Origin: Pseudomonas sp. B6002
Lineage (GTDB): Bacteria > Pseudomonadota > Gammaproteobacteria > Pseudomonadales > Pseudomonadaceae
Assembly (NCBI RefSeq): GCF_013385985.1
Contig: NZ_JACAOY010000012.1
Location: 62,001-126,000 of the forward strand
Direction of reading: 5' to 3'
DNA: 64,000 nucleotides
A program made the translations under genes and the position numbers. Under the pieces are notes generated by a model, which saw only the letters and a list, made by a program, of their open reading frames with translations, did not search any database and was not told the origin of the DNA. Of this stretch, positions 41,820 through 50,968 are shown in pieces. Within the stretch, counting starts at the first letter, position 1. Each line of letters opens with the position of its first letter.

Positions 41820-41937
41820 GTAGTGAGCGGGCTTGCCCCGCGCCGGCGGTGTATCAAGCACCGCAGTTTGTCAGGTAGGGCCCCGCGCCGGCAGTGTGTC
41901 AGGCAGGGCGCCGCGCGGGGCGAGCCCGCTCACTACA
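41820..41937. repeat. REP-like composite element of a third type
   Basis: Outer arms TGTAGTGAGCGGGCTTGCCC and its near reverse complement (GGGCGAGCCCGCTCACTACA) enclose two direct copies of CCCCGCGCCGGC(G/A)GTGT(A/G)TCA. The right outer arm supplies the stop codon of the transglutaminase gene (41933-41935). Confidence 0.75.
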
Positions 41938-42823
41938 AAAGCGGCATCACCGTCACCCGTACTTCGGGGTCATGGTTCCCTCCCCCCAGAATCACCCCGC
42001 GCAACGGCGACACATCCGAGAAATCCCGGCCCCAGGCCAGGGTGATGTGTTCCAGCGCCGGCTGAACGTTGTTCGTCGGATCAAAATCCACCCAGCCTGA
42101 CACCGGGCAATACACCGAGACCCACGCGTGGGACGCATCGGCGCCGATCAGCCGTGGCTGGCCGGGCGGTGGCTGGGTGAGCAGGTAACCACTGATATAA
42201 CGCGCCGCCAGGCCCCGTGAACGCAGGCACGCGAGCATCAGGTGGGCAAAGTCCTGGCACACACCACGCCGGCGCTCCAGCACTTCCACCAGCGGCGTGG
42301 CGACCTGGGTCGCTTCGGCATCAAAGGTGAATTCGCCGAAGATCTTTTCCATCAGCGCCTGCACGCCCAGCAACAGCGGGCGGCCGGCCGGGAAGCAGCT
42401 CTCGGAGAATTCGACGAAGTTCTTTTTCAGGTGCACGTAGGGCGACTCGAAGCGAAAACGGCACGCTTCGATCAACGCCTCGGACATCGGCTGGCTGCCG
42501 TAGGTGAGGCTGTCGCGGGTCTGTTCCCAGGCCGGCGACAACTGGAAGTCCAACGCCGGCCGCGCCAGCACTTCCACGGTCAAGCCGGCGTTGACCAGCA
42601 ATTCATCATGGGGCCGTTCGAACGCCAGGCGGGTGATCGGGTTGCCAAACACATCCAGCTCATCACGACGCGACGACGGCTGCGGGCTGATGTCCAGCTG
42701 TTGCGCGTTGCAACGCTGCCAGGCACAGGGCCGAGGCCAGAGGTGCGCCAACTGCTGGGCCAGGGACACCGGGCTGTCGTAGTGGTAGTGGGTATCGTGG
42801 AAAATCTGGTAGCGCGCACTCAT
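41933..42823 (-). CDS. Transglutaminase-like cysteine-protease family protein (296 aa)
   Basis: It has a Bact_transglu_N beta domain (YQIFHDTHYHYDSPVSLAQQLAHLWPR opening) and a transglutaminase-like domain. The catalytic Cys is in RRGVCQDFAHLMLACLRSRGL, the His in GADASHAWVSVYCP and the Asp in WVDFDPTNN. Such proteins may hydrolyse or form isopeptide/peptide bonds. It begins within the stop codon of the preceding ATP-grasp gene (1-bp overlap). Together with that gene and the DUF2126 gene it forms a conserved cluster whose product, inferred by others from genome analysis to be a peptide-tag or amide-ligation system, is not known. Its stop codon comes from the flanking REP element. Confidence 0.9.
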   Translation of the reverse strand: MSARYQIFHDTHYHYDSPVSLAQQLAHLWPRPCAWQRCNAQQLDISPQPSSRRDELDVFGNPITRLAFERPHDELLVNAGLTVEVLARPALDFQLSPAWEQTRDSLTYGSQPMSEALIEACRFRFESPYVHLKKNFVEFSESCFPAGRPLLLGVQALMEKIFGEFTFDAEATQVATPLVEVLERRRGVCQDFAHLMLACLRSRGLAARYISGYLLTQPPPGQPRLIGADASHAWVSVYCPVSGWVDFDPTNNVQPALEHITLAWGRDFSDVSPLRGVILGGGNHDPEVRVTVMPLL

Positions 42824-45309
42824 CACACCGACACCGTTTGCTGGCTGACATCATCCACATGGGCAAAATGGCGCAACGCCAAACGATCCGACACTTGCCC
42901 ACTCTCATCGGCCACCGCTTGCAGCAGGTCGGCCAGGCCGTCCAGTGCGGCACGCACGCTGGACTCGCCAAACAACGGGTTCTCCAGGCAGCCCAGGTCG
43001 AAACGCGCCAGGCGCTCCACCAACGGCCCCAGACCGGTTTCCCGGGGCACGCCGAAATCATCATTGAGCCGCCGCAACGTGCGGCTGACCAACTTGAGCT
43101 GGAACAACACCGCATGAGGGTTCTGCTCGTCCAGCAGCAACAGGTCGAGCACCGGGATCAACTGCGGCACCGCCAGGTAGCGTGAGCGGTAAGTGATGCT
43201 GCTGTTGCCCAGTTCCAGCAACCACTCAAGGCCCGCTTGATCAAACACCGCCACGCCGCGCAGGAACGCGGCGAGGCTGCTGCTCAAAAATTGCAGGCGC
43301 TCGATGCGCCGGCCCATCATCAGGAAGCGCCAGCCTTCGTCACGGGTCATGTCGTCCAGGGCAAATCCGGACAGCGCTGCCAGGGACATCACCAGACGAT
43401 TGAGGAAATCCAGCAACTCGCCAAAATCCGGGGTGTCGCTTTCCAGCTCCAGCGCTTCGCGCTGCAGCTCCACCAACGCCTGCCAGTTCTCCCGGGACAG
43501 CTTGCCGCGCACCTGGGACGCCGCCCACTGCAAACGCTGCAAGTTGGCGCGCAGGCTCGACGGCCAGTCATCACCGAGCAAGGCCGCCTGCAGGCGCTCG
43601 GGCAACTCGCCCTCGTCCGGCAGCAGGCGCAGGGTCTCGCCCAACTCCACCGCCGCCTGCAACGCCAGTGGATCATCGCCGTCCACATAGCGCGCCAGCA
43701 CGATTCGCAGCCAGCGCGCGCTGTCATCGCAACGCTCGCAATAGCGGCCAAACCAGAACAGGTTTTCCACCACTCGCGACGGCAGATAGGGGTCGCGGCG
43801 CACCAGGTCATGGGCACCGATGGCGCGCTGGGCACGCCAGTGCTCGCCACCGGCGGCCCGTTCGCCGAGCACCCAGGTGTCCTTGCTGGCGCCACCGCGC
43901 TGCATCGACACCACTTCGGCGTCGGCCTCGGCGGCCACACGGGTCAGGCCACCGGGCAGCACCCGGTAACCCTCGTCGCTGGCCACGGCGTACACGCGCA
44001 TGCCGATGGCGCGGTGTTGCAGGTGGTCATCCACGGTGTGCCACACCGGCGCCTGGGACAGCTGCGCCAGTTCCTGGGCGACATACGCATAAGGCCGCGC
44101 CCGCATGCGATCGGCCAGGGCCTGGCGCTGTTCGTCGTTCAAGTCACGACCAAACACCGGTGCAAAGCTTTGCGACGGAAAGGCCGGCTTGATCAGCAAC
44201 TCCGGCAGCTTTTCCAGCGCTTCGGCCAGCACCGGCGCTTCGCCGCACCACCAGGTGGCGATGGACGGCAGGATCAGCTCTTCGCCAAACAGGTAGTGGT
44301 TGATCTTCGGCAGGAAGCCCAGCAGGCCGGGGGACTCCAGCACGCCGCTGCCCAAGGCGTTGGCCACCAACACGTTGCCCTGGCGCACCGCGTCGAGCAG
44401 GCCGGGCACGCCCAGGGCCGAGTCGGTGCGCAGTTCCAGCGGGTCGCAGAAATCGTCGTCCAGGCGCCGCATGATCGCGTGCACCCGGCGCAGGCCGCTG
44501 AGGGTCTTGAGGAACACGGTACTGTCGCGCACGGTGAGGTCGCCGCCCTCCACCAGCGGGTAGCCGAGCTGCCGGGCGAGGTAGAGGTGTTCGAAATAGC
44601 TTTCGTTGAACCGCCCCGGCGTGAGCAGCACGATCAGCGGCGGCTGGTCATCACCGGGCGCCTGGCGGGCCAGGGTTTCCTGCAGGGTACGGAAGAAACC
44701 GGTGAGGTGTTGCACCTGCAAGTCGCGGTAGAGGTCCGGGAACGCGCGGGACACGATGGTGCGGTTTTCCAGCGCATACCCGGCGCCCGACGGCGCCTGG
44801 GTACGGTCGGCCGTGACCCACCAACGACCGTCGGGCGTGCGCGCCAGGTCCACTGCGTACAGGTGCAGGAACGCGCCGTCGGGGGGCTGGATGCCCTGGC
44901 ACGGCCACAGGAAGTTGTTGTGCCCGAACACCAGCTCGGCGGGCAGCAGGCCTTCCTTGATCAGGCGTTGCGGGCCATACAGGTCGGCCAGCACCGCATT
45001 GAGCAGGCGCGCACGCTGGGCGATGCCGGCCGACAGCTGCTGCCATTCATCGGCGGCCAGCACATGGGGCAACAAGTCCAGCTCCCAGGGGCGATCGGCG
45101 CCCTTGGGGTCGGCGTAGACGTTGTAGGTCACGCCGTTTTCCTGGATCTGCCGGGTCAGCAGCGCCTGGCGCTGGGCCAACTGCGCGGGCGTGCTGCGTT
45201 GCAGGTGGTCGAGCAGGCGCTGCCAATGAGCGCGCACCTGGCCACTGTCATCCAGCAGTTCGTGATAAGTGCCCGCGGTCAGCGGGTAACGGTCGAGCAA
45301 GTCAGACAT
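42823..45309 (-). CDS. Circularly permuted ATP-grasp / alpha-E fusion protein (828 aa)
   Basis: Residues about 1-490 are the CP_ATPgrasp type-2 region (COG2308-like): Glu- and Arg-rich segments such as LIVLLTPGRFNESYFEHLYLARQLGYPLVEGGDL, LRRVHAIMRRLDDDFCDPLELR, VLVANALGSGVLESPGLLGFLP and YVAQELAQLSQ. From about 505 begins the all-alpha 'alpha-E' domain (LPSRVVENLFWFGRYCERCDDSARWLRIVLARY). In most genomes these two are separate genes, often adjacent; here they are fused. ATP-grasp enzymes ligate amines to carboxylates. The gene neighbours (transglutaminases) support a peptide-bond-making and -breaking system. Substrate unknown; cytosolic. Confidence 0.9.
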   Translation of the reverse strand: MSDLLDRYPLTAGTYHELLDDSGQVRAHWQRLLDHLQRSTPAQLAQRQALLTRQIQENGVTYNVYADPKGADRPWELDLLPHVLAADEWQQLSAGIAQRARLLNAVLADLYGPQRLIKEGLLPAELVFGHNNFLWPCQGIQPPDGAFLHLYAVDLARTPDGRWWVTADRTQAPSGAGYALENRTIVSRAFPDLYRDLQVQHLTGFFRTLQETLARQAPGDDQPPLIVLLTPGRFNESYFEHLYLARQLGYPLVEGGDLTVRDSTVFLKTLSGLRRVHAIMRRLDDDFCDPLELRTDSALGVPGLLDAVRQGNVLVANALGSGVLESPGLLGFLPKINHYLFGEELILPSIATWWCGEAPVLAEALEKLPELLIKPAFPSQSFAPVFGRDLNDEQRQALADRMRARPYAYVAQELAQLSQAPVWHTVDDHLQHRAIGMRVYAVASDEGYRVLPGGLTRVAAEADAEVVSMQRGGASKDTWVLGERAAGGEHWRAQRAIGAHDLVRRDPYLPSRVVENLFWFGRYCERCDDSARWLRIVLARYVDGDDPLALQAAVELGETLRLLPDEGELPERLQAALLGDDWPSSLRANLQRLQWAASQVRGKLSRENWQALVELQREALELESDTPDFGELLDFLNRLVMSLAALSGFALDDMTRDEGWRFLMMGRRIERLQFLSSSLAAFLRGVAVFDQAGLEWLLELGNSSITYRSRYLAVPQLIPVLDLLLLDEQNPHAVLFQLKLVSRTLRRLNDDFGVPRETGLGPLVERLARFDLGCLENPLFGESSVRAALDGLADLLQAVADESGQVSDRLALRHFAHVDDVSQQTVSV

Positions 45310-45366
45310 GGAACGCTCGGCAGAGGCAAGGGGGCTCAGTTTAATTCAAATCCAGCGCAATCTACC

Positions 45367-45457
45367 GTAGGAGCCGGCTTGCCGGCGATCGCGTTGGTTC
45401 AGGCCACATTTCTGGTGGCTGATGCACCGCCATCGCCGGCAAGCCGGCTCCTACAGG
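45367..45457. repeat. REPIN, GCCGGCTTGCCGGC type
   Basis: Inverted copies of TAGGAGCCGGCTTGCCGGCGAT separated by about 45 bp (with its own CCACA...TGGTGG pairing) lie between the ATP-grasp gene and the upstream transglutaminase gene. Confidence 0.85.
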
Positions 45458-45467
45458 GGGATTGGGT

Positions 45468-48400
45468 TTAGCCATTTTTATTGGGGAAACGCCGCAGATC
45501 CAGGGTCATTGGTAGCTCATCATTAATCACCAAAGGAGGCACGGGGAGTTTCCCGGGGGTGTGCCCCAAGCGGAAAAACCGTGCCATGCGTCGGCTCTCC
45601 GCTTCGTTGGCATTCACCGGCAGGCTGTCGTAATTGCGCCCACCCGGATGCGCCACGTGATACTGGCAGCCCCCCAGCGAACGTTGCATCCAGGTATCGA
45701 GCACGTCGAACACCAACGGCGCATGCACCGGGATAGTCGGTTGCAGGCAGTTGGCCGGTTGCCAGGCGCGATAGCGTACGCCAGCGACGAACTCACCCAC
45801 CCGGCCAGTGGCGTGCAGCGGCACCGGGATGCCGTTGCAGGTCAGCAGGTAACGTTGCGGCGCCAGCCCGGTGAGCTTGACTTGAAGGCGCTCCAGGGAT
45901 GAATCCACGTAGCGCACCGTGCCACCCACCGCACCCTCCTCACCCAGCACATGCCAGGGTTCCAGGGCCTGGCGCAGCTCCAGTTCGATCCCGCTGACGG
46001 CATAGTCGCCGACCTTGGGAAAGCGGAACTCCAGGTGCGCCGCAAACCATTCGGCACGCAGTGGGTAACCGGCAGCGTTGAGTTCGACGATCACGTCGGC
46101 AAAGTCTTGTTCGATAAAATGCGGCAGCAGGAAACGGTCATGCAGCTCTGTGCCCCAGCGCGCCAGCTTCGGCGGTGCATAGGGTTCGCGCCAGAAACGT
46201 GCGACCAAGGCACGCAGCAGCAACTGCTGGGTCAGGCTCATGCGCGCATGGGGCGGCATTTCAAAAGCGCGCAATTCCAGCAGGCCCAGGCGGCCGGTGG
46301 CGCCATCCGGGGAATAGAGTTTGTCGATGCAGAATTCGGCGCGGTGGGTGTTGCCCGTCACGTCGATCAGCAGGTTGCGCAGCAGGCGGTCCACCAACCA
46401 CGGCGGGCAGTCCTCACCGGGCGCAGGCATTTGCGCGAAGGCGATCTCCAGCTCATACAGGGCATCGTTACGGGCTTCATCCACCCGGGGCGCCTGGGAC
46501 GTCGGGCCGATAAACAGGCCGGAAAACAGGTATGACAAAGACGGATGGTTATGCCAATAACTGATCAAGCTGCGCAGCAGATCGGGCCGACGCAAAAACG
46601 GTGAATCCTTGGGCGTGGCGCCGCCCAGCACGAAGTGGTTGCCGCCACCGGTGCCGGTGTGGCGCCCGTCAATCATGAACTTTTCCGTGGTGAGGCGGGT
46701 TTGCCGCGCTTCTTCGTAGAGGAATTCGGTGCGTTCCACCAACTCGTCCCACGTCGCGGAGGGCTGCACGTTTACTTCGATCACACCCGGGTCCGGGGTC
46801 ACACGGAAGTTGCTCAGGCGCGTATCGGCCGGCGGCTCGTAGCCCTCCAGCAGCACAGGGCAATGCAGCTCTTCGGCCGTGGCCTCGATGGCGGCCACCA
46901 GCTCAAGGTAATCCTCGACGCGCTCCAGGGGCGGCATGAACAGGTACAAGCGCCCTGCCCGGGCTTCGGCGCATAGCGCGGTGCGGGTCAGCCAGTCGGC
47001 GGACTGGTCCACCTTCGGCACGCGCTCATCACTCGGCGCGGACTCGTCGTGCGCTTGCAGTTGGGCCGTGGTCGGCAGTTCCGGCAGATCCTGATTGGGA
47101 TCGGTGGGATGCACGAACGGGTATTCGGCCGCCGTCACCCACGGCTGCGAGGCCAACGGCAGGCGATAGCCCAGCGGCGAGTCACCTGGCACCAGGCGGC
47201 AGTGATTGTCCCGCAGGTACCAGCGACCACTCTGCCAGCGGTCGTTGGCTGCCGTGCGCGCCAGCGGCAGCACTTGGCCGATGACTTTATCCAGGCCCTG
47301 GCTGAACACGTTGCGCAGGCGTTCACGCTCAAGTTCGTCGCTCAGGCGTGGGTCCTGGGCGGTGACGTTTTGCGGCAACGCGCCTTCGCGCCACAGGTAG
47401 TAGAAATTGTCTTCATAGGCCGGAAACACAAACCGCGCCGGCAGTTTAAGGCGCTCGGCGACGCTGGCCAGGAAGCGTCCGGCCATCTCGCCATCGGCAC
47501 CGTAGTCCTCTTGTTCATCGGCAATCAGCGCACTGTTGTGCCAGATCGGCACACCGTCACGGCGCCAGTAGCAGTTGAGCGACCAGCGCGGCAATTGCTC
47601 GCCGGGGTACCACTTGCCCTGGCCAAAGTGCACCAGGCCCTTGGGTGCGTAATGCTTGCGCATGCGTTGGAACAACTCGGCAGACAAGCGTCGCTTGTCT
47701 GGCCCAAGGGCGGCGGTGTTCCACTCGGCGCCGTCGGGGTCATCAATGGACACGAAGGTCGGCTCGCCGCCCATGGTCAGGCGCACATCGTCCTTGAGCA
47801 GGTCGCCGTCGATCTGCCGACCCAGCGCCTGGATCGCCAGCCATTGTTCTTCGGTGTAGGGCTTGGTGACGCGCGGCGCCTCCCAAATCCGCTCAACCGA
47901 CATCTCGTGGGTGAATTCGCACTCGCAAGGTTCCACCAACCCACTGATCGGCGCGGCAGACGACGGATCAGGACTACAGGCCAACGGGATATGCCCTTCA
48001 CCGGCGAACAGCCCGGAGGTGGCATCCAGGCCGATCCAGCCAGCGCCGGGCAGGTACACCTCGCACCAGGCGTGCAGGTCGGTGAAGTCCACTTCGGTGC
48101 CGGAAGGGCCATCGAGGGCTTTGACATCGGCGGTGAGCTGAATCAGGTAACCCGAGACAAACCGCGCCGCCAGCCCCAGGTTGCGCAGGATCTGCACCAG
48201 CAGCCACGCCGAATCACGGCAGGAACCGGAGGCGTTCTCCAGGGTGAATTCCGGGGTTTGCACGCCCGGTTCCATGCGGATCAGGTAGCCAATGTCGGCG
48301 GCCAGGCGCTGGTTGAGGCCCACCAGGAAATCCACCGCCGGCAAGGGCGTGCGGTCGATACCGGCCAGGTAGGCGGCGAACTTCGGCGTCAGCGGCAGGG

Positions 48401-48758
48401 TTTCCAGGTACGGCGCCAACTCACGTTGTTCATCGGCGGCGTAGCTGAAAGGGATTTTTTCGGCGTAGGGTTCCAGGAAAAAGTCGAACGGGTTGAACAC
48501 CGCCATCTCGGCGACCAGGTCGACTTCGATGCGCAGCTCATCAGTCTTTTCCGGGAACACCAGGCGCGCCAGGTAGTTGCCCTGGGGGTCTTGCTGCCAA
48601 TTGATGAAATGCTGCTCGGGCAGCACTTTCAATGCGTAGGACAGAATCCGCGTGCGGCTATGGGCAGCCGGGCGCAACCGCACGATCTGTGGGCCGAGTT
48701 CGACAGCGCGGTCATAGCGGTAATGCGTAACGTGGTGCAACGCGACATGAATCGACAC
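45468..48758 (-). CDS. Transglutaminase domain fused to DUF2126 putative amidoligase (1096 aa)
   Basis: The N-terminal ~280 residues are a transglutaminase-like unit: HVTHYRYDRAVELGPQIVRLRP opening, the catalytic Cys in GSCRDSAWLLVQILRNLG, the His in DLHAWCEVYLPG and the Asp in WIGLDATSG. The remaining ~800 residues are a DUF2126 region, called a putative amidoligase and related to glutamate-cysteine ligase-type enzymes: MGGEPTFVSIDDPDGAEWN, TRLTTEKFMIDGRHTGTGGGNH and a long C-terminal beta-rich part. The start is a GTG at 48758 (SIHVALHHVTHYRY) with AGGAGG six bases upstream; a longer ATG reading has no family similarity. It is the first gene of the three-gene cluster. Confidence 0.9.
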   Translation of the reverse strand: MSIHVALHHVTHYRYDRAVELGPQIVRLRPAAHSRTRILSYALKVLPEQHFINWQQDPQGNYLARLVFPEKTDELRIEVDLVAEMAVFNPFDFFLEPYAEKIPFSYAADEQRELAPYLETLPLTPKFAAYLAGIDRTPLPAVDFLVGLNQRLAADIGYLIRMEPGVQTPEFTLENASGSCRDSAWLLVQILRNLGLAARFVSGYLIQLTADVKALDGPSGTEVDFTDLHAWCEVYLPGAGWIGLDATSGLFAGEGHIPLACSPDPSSAAPISGLVEPCECEFTHEMSVERIWEAPRVTKPYTEEQWLAIQALGRQIDGDLLKDDVRLTMGGEPTFVSIDDPDGAEWNTAALGPDKRRLSAELFQRMRKHYAPKGLVHFGQGKWYPGEQLPRWSLNCYWRRDGVPIWHNSALIADEQEDYGADGEMAGRFLASVAERLKLPARFVFPAYEDNFYYLWREGALPQNVTAQDPRLSDELERERLRNVFSQGLDKVIGQVLPLARTAANDRWQSGRWYLRDNHCRLVPGDSPLGYRLPLASQPWVTAAEYPFVHPTDPNQDLPELPTTAQLQAHDESAPSDERVPKVDQSADWLTRTALCAEARAGRLYLFMPPLERVEDYLELVAAIEATAEELHCPVLLEGYEPPADTRLSNFRVTPDPGVIEVNVQPSATWDELVERTEFLYEEARQTRLTTEKFMIDGRHTGTGGGNHFVLGGATPKDSPFLRRPDLLRSLISYWHNHPSLSYLFSGLFIGPTSQAPRVDEARNDALYELEIAFAQMPAPGEDCPPWLVDRLLRNLLIDVTGNTHRAEFCIDKLYSPDGATGRLGLLELRAFEMPPHARMSLTQQLLLRALVARFWREPYAPPKLARWGTELHDRFLLPHFIEQDFADVIVELNAAGYPLRAEWFAAHLEFRFPKVGDYAVSGIELELRQALEPWHVLGEEGAVGGTVRYVDSSLERLQVKLTGLAPQRYLLTCNGIPVPLHATGRVGEFVAGVRYRAWQPANCLQPTIPVHAPLVFDVLDTWMQRSLGGCQYHVAHPGGRNYDSLPVNANEAESRRMARFFRLGHTPGKLPVPPLVINDELPMTLDLRRFPNKNG

Positions 48759-48945
48759 GGCGGCCTCCTGCGAGCCAGGGCATGGGAACAAAGCGCGCAA
48801 GACTTATGCCATAGCGGCCGTCATTGCGCTTTATCGTAAGACCCGGTGCAGTACAGCACCAAAACGGCGCCGACGGGGGTGCCATGGTGCGAGTGACGCA
48901 CATATTTGTGGCGCGGGTGTGAAGGAGAGTGGGGAATCTACCCAA

Positions 48946-49395
48946 TCACAGGGATTTTTGGCGGGCAATCACGGCTTCACGCAGGTGACGCACTTCGCGC
49001 AGCTTCTGACGCATTTCGCGATGGCGCTGGCTGTTGAGCAGTAGCAGCCCGAGTAACGGGAACAGCAAGCCCAAGCCAAACATGAGCCGGTGCGGTTGAT
49101 CACTAAAGGTTGGCAATACACCCAGAAAGCAGAGCCCCAGTAGCCCCACCAGCGGCCATACCCACTGCGGACGTCCACGGGCAATCATGAAGTTGCAATG
49201 CACAATGACCAAGGTGAGTGCTATGCCCCCCAGGAAGGAATACTTGGCGTTCTCCTCCATGGAAAGGCCGGGTAAATAACTGTCGAAAAACTGCGGCACC
49301 GCAAACACCAAGGTAAAAATGGAGGCAAATATCGCCCCCATGAAGACCGGGAAATAGGTCGATAGAAAGCTGCGAATACTGGGAAATTCACTCAT
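48946..49395 (-). CDS. Four-helix inner-membrane protein, putative immunity partner, copy A (149 aa)
   Basis: I do not recognise a family. Hydrophobic helices lie near residues 14-36, 50-68, 75-95 and 103-123. A basic, helical C-terminal tail (RHREMRQKLREVRHLREAVIA) would face the cytosol. It overlaps the upstream 306-aa gene by 4 bp (ATGA), so the two are co-translated. It is clearly paralogous to 50519-50968 (shared RGRPxWVW, LFPLLGLLxLNS, REMRQKLxEVRxLR-type segments) but much of the helices differ. A four-helix membrane protein coupled to a hydrophobic-core protein is the pattern of immunity to pore-forming toxins; this role is inferred. Confidence 0.8.
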   Translation of the reverse strand: MSEFPSIRSFLSTYFPVFMGAIFASIFTLVFAVPQFFDSYLPGLSMEENAKYSFLGGIALTLVIVHCNFMIARGRPQWVWPLVGLLGLCFLGVLPTFSDQPHRLMFGLGLLFPLLGLLLLNSQRHREMRQKLREVRHLREAVIARQKSL

Positions 49396-50312
49396 TGATC
49401 AGCTTCCTCATACAACCCCACGGCAATCGTGCGCACGTTCCCTGATACCGCGCTACCGGTGAACCCGATGGCAGCGCCCAAGGCATCCTTGATTTGCGTC
49501 ACAGTCGCGTGCTTGACCTCGGTGGGTGTGAACCGTTTTGGCAGCTCGCCCGATAGTTGCTTCAACTTGATCATCTTCGACGTCAGGCGTGGATCGTTGA
49601 TGCTCAATAACTCCTTCGTGAGTTTGGCACGCTCCTGGCGGTTCAAGCCACGCAGCACCTCTCTCACACTTTTCCCGGTAGTCGCCTTGTTCAGCCGGAC
49701 CAGTTTGAGCGTCGTCAGCGACGATGCACCCACCCCGACCAACGAGGCGGCATCCAGCGCAATCATGGTGTATTGGTACCACTCTTCGCTGTCGAGCTGA
49801 TCATTCTTGGCAGGGTTGCGGATTTCATTGACAGTGCGATAGCCGCTGGCAAAACACTGCACTGAGCTGGCTGCGGCGGCGGTGTAGCCGAGTGCCACGA
49901 CCACCGAACTGGCCCCCGCCGAAAACGGAACCGCGACGGAACCACTGAGCACCACAATCCATCCGATCACCGCTCCTGCACACGACAAGGTGGTATTGAC
50001 CGCTTCGCCCACTAATCGCGATTCGCGTGGGTTGTCTTGCACCTGCTGAGCGAATTGCGTCGGTGCGATGTACTTCTGCGCCTCACGCAGAATCAACCGC
50101 TTGGGCGCGATGCTGCAGATGGGTTGAAATTCGCGCAGGGTAACCACGTTGAAATCGGCGTCGATGTACACGACACCCGCGCCGACGATGGCGGGATCGG
50201 CATCAATGGCCGCAAACAGGCGCGGCAGGTTGATCTGACTTTCAATGCGCTGGCGCGCCATGAATTGGGAGCGGTTGGAGTCCATGCCGATGGAGGCCAG
50301 GGGGTTGCCCAT
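49392..50312 (-). CDS. Hydrophobic-core protein, putative pore-forming effector, copy A (306 aa)
   Basis: No named family is recognised. Layout: a soluble N-terminus (1-100, GNPLASIGMDSNRSQFMARQ in outline), a hydrophobic centre with possible helices near 103-127, 130-157 and 182-203 rich in Ala/Gly/Ser, and a basic C-terminus with VREVLRGLNRQERAKLTKEL. There is no signal peptide. The paralogue at 50965-51885 is identical over the first ~40 residues, diverges in the hydrophobic centre and is again alike at the C-terminus. It overlaps the four-helix protein downstream by 4 bp. The arrangement resembles a colicin-like or type VI secretion pore-forming effector with its immunity protein; this is inference. 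A ribosome site AAGGAAGAACACTC precedes the ATG. Confidence 0.8.
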   Translation of the reverse strand: MGNPLASIGMDSNRSQFMARQRIESQINLPRLFAAIDADPAIVGAGVVYIDADFNVVTLREFQPICSIAPKRLILREAQKYIAPTQFAQQVQDNPRESRLVGEAVNTTLSCAGAVIGWIVVLSGSVAVPFSAGASSVVVALGYTAAAASSVQCFASGYRTVNEIRNPAKNDQLDSEEWYQYTMIALDAASLVGVGASSLTTLKLVRLNKATTGKSVREVLRGLNRQERAKLTKELLSINDPRLTSKMIKLKQLSGELPKRFTPTEVKHATVTQIKDALGAAIGFTGSAVSGNVRTIAVGLYEEADQ

Positions 50313-50350
50313 GAGTGTTCTTCCTTGATGATGGTGTTGGCCGTGATGGC

Positions 50351-50379
50351 CTCATCGCCGGCAAGCCGGCTCCTACAGT
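50351..50379. repeat. Single REP (GCCGGC type), with a degraded partner
   Basis: CTCATCGCCGGCAAGCCGGC... ends TCCTACAG. About 20 bp on, GTGCATGGCTCGCCTGCGAA (50403-50422) looks like a decayed REP of the other orientation. It lies upstream of copy A of the duplicated pair. Confidence 0.7.
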
Positions 50380-50518
50380 AACCGTGTGAATCCGATCAAA
50401 TGTGCATGGCTCGCCTGCGAAGGCAGTTTAATGGGCACAGCCTTAACGTTCAGACTCACCACTGAATACAACGTAAAAAACCACCACGGGGCTGGTGCTT
50501 TGGTACAAACCGGTAAAA

Positions 50519-50968
50519 CTAACGCTTTTTCTCCGCCGCTATAGCGCTCTGGCGCAGATAGCGGATCTCCAGCAGTTTTTGGCGCATCTCTCGTTGAACC
50601 TTGCTGTTAAGTGTCAATAATCCGAGCAATGGGAATACCAGAGCCAACCCAAAGAGAACCTTTTGAGGCTGGTATTGAACCATTGGAAACACGAACAGAA
50701 GGCAGCCGACGTAGATTCCCACCATCACCCACACCCAGGAGGGTCGGCCTCGCAAAATCATAAAGTTGCTGTGGACCGTCAACAGAACCGGCAGCGCCCC
50801 GACAGACATGATCTTGAGCCCCACTTGAGCAAGGGGCGCATCACGAAAATAGGTAATGAAAGCCAACGCCACAGCCAATGCCAACGAAAAACATGCGGCA
50901 AATACGCCGCCCATAAACGTCAGAAAGTATTGTCTGAAAAAGTCGCGCAGCGTGATCAATTCGCTCAT
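50519..50968 (-). CDS. Four-helix inner-membrane protein, putative immunity partner, copy B (149 aa)
   Basis: It is a paralogue of the protein at 48946-49395 with the same length. Helices lie near residues 14-38, 50-66, 75-95 and 103-123, with the basic tail VQREMRQKLLEIRYLRQSAIA. The N-terminal and first two helices differ strongly between the copies, while RGRPSWVW and FPLLGLLTLNS are conserved. It overlaps its own upstream 306-aa partner by 4 bp. See copy A for the inferred role. Confidence 0.8.
   Translation of the reverse strand: MSELITLRDFFRQYFLTFMGGVFAACFSLALAVALAFITYFRDAPLAQVGLKIMSVGALPVLLTVHSNFMILRGRPSWVWVMVGIYVGCLLFVFPMVQYQPQKVLFGLALVFPLLGLLTLNSKVQREMRQKLLEIRYLRQSAIAAEKKR

Noticed and set aside
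43237-45471. 744-aa plus-strand frame
   Set aside because: Antisense to the ATP-grasp/alpha-E gene; rich in Gln, His and Arg with no recognisable domain.
47049-48839. 596-aa plus-strand frame
   Set aside because: Antisense to the transglutaminase/DUF2126 gene; no domain.
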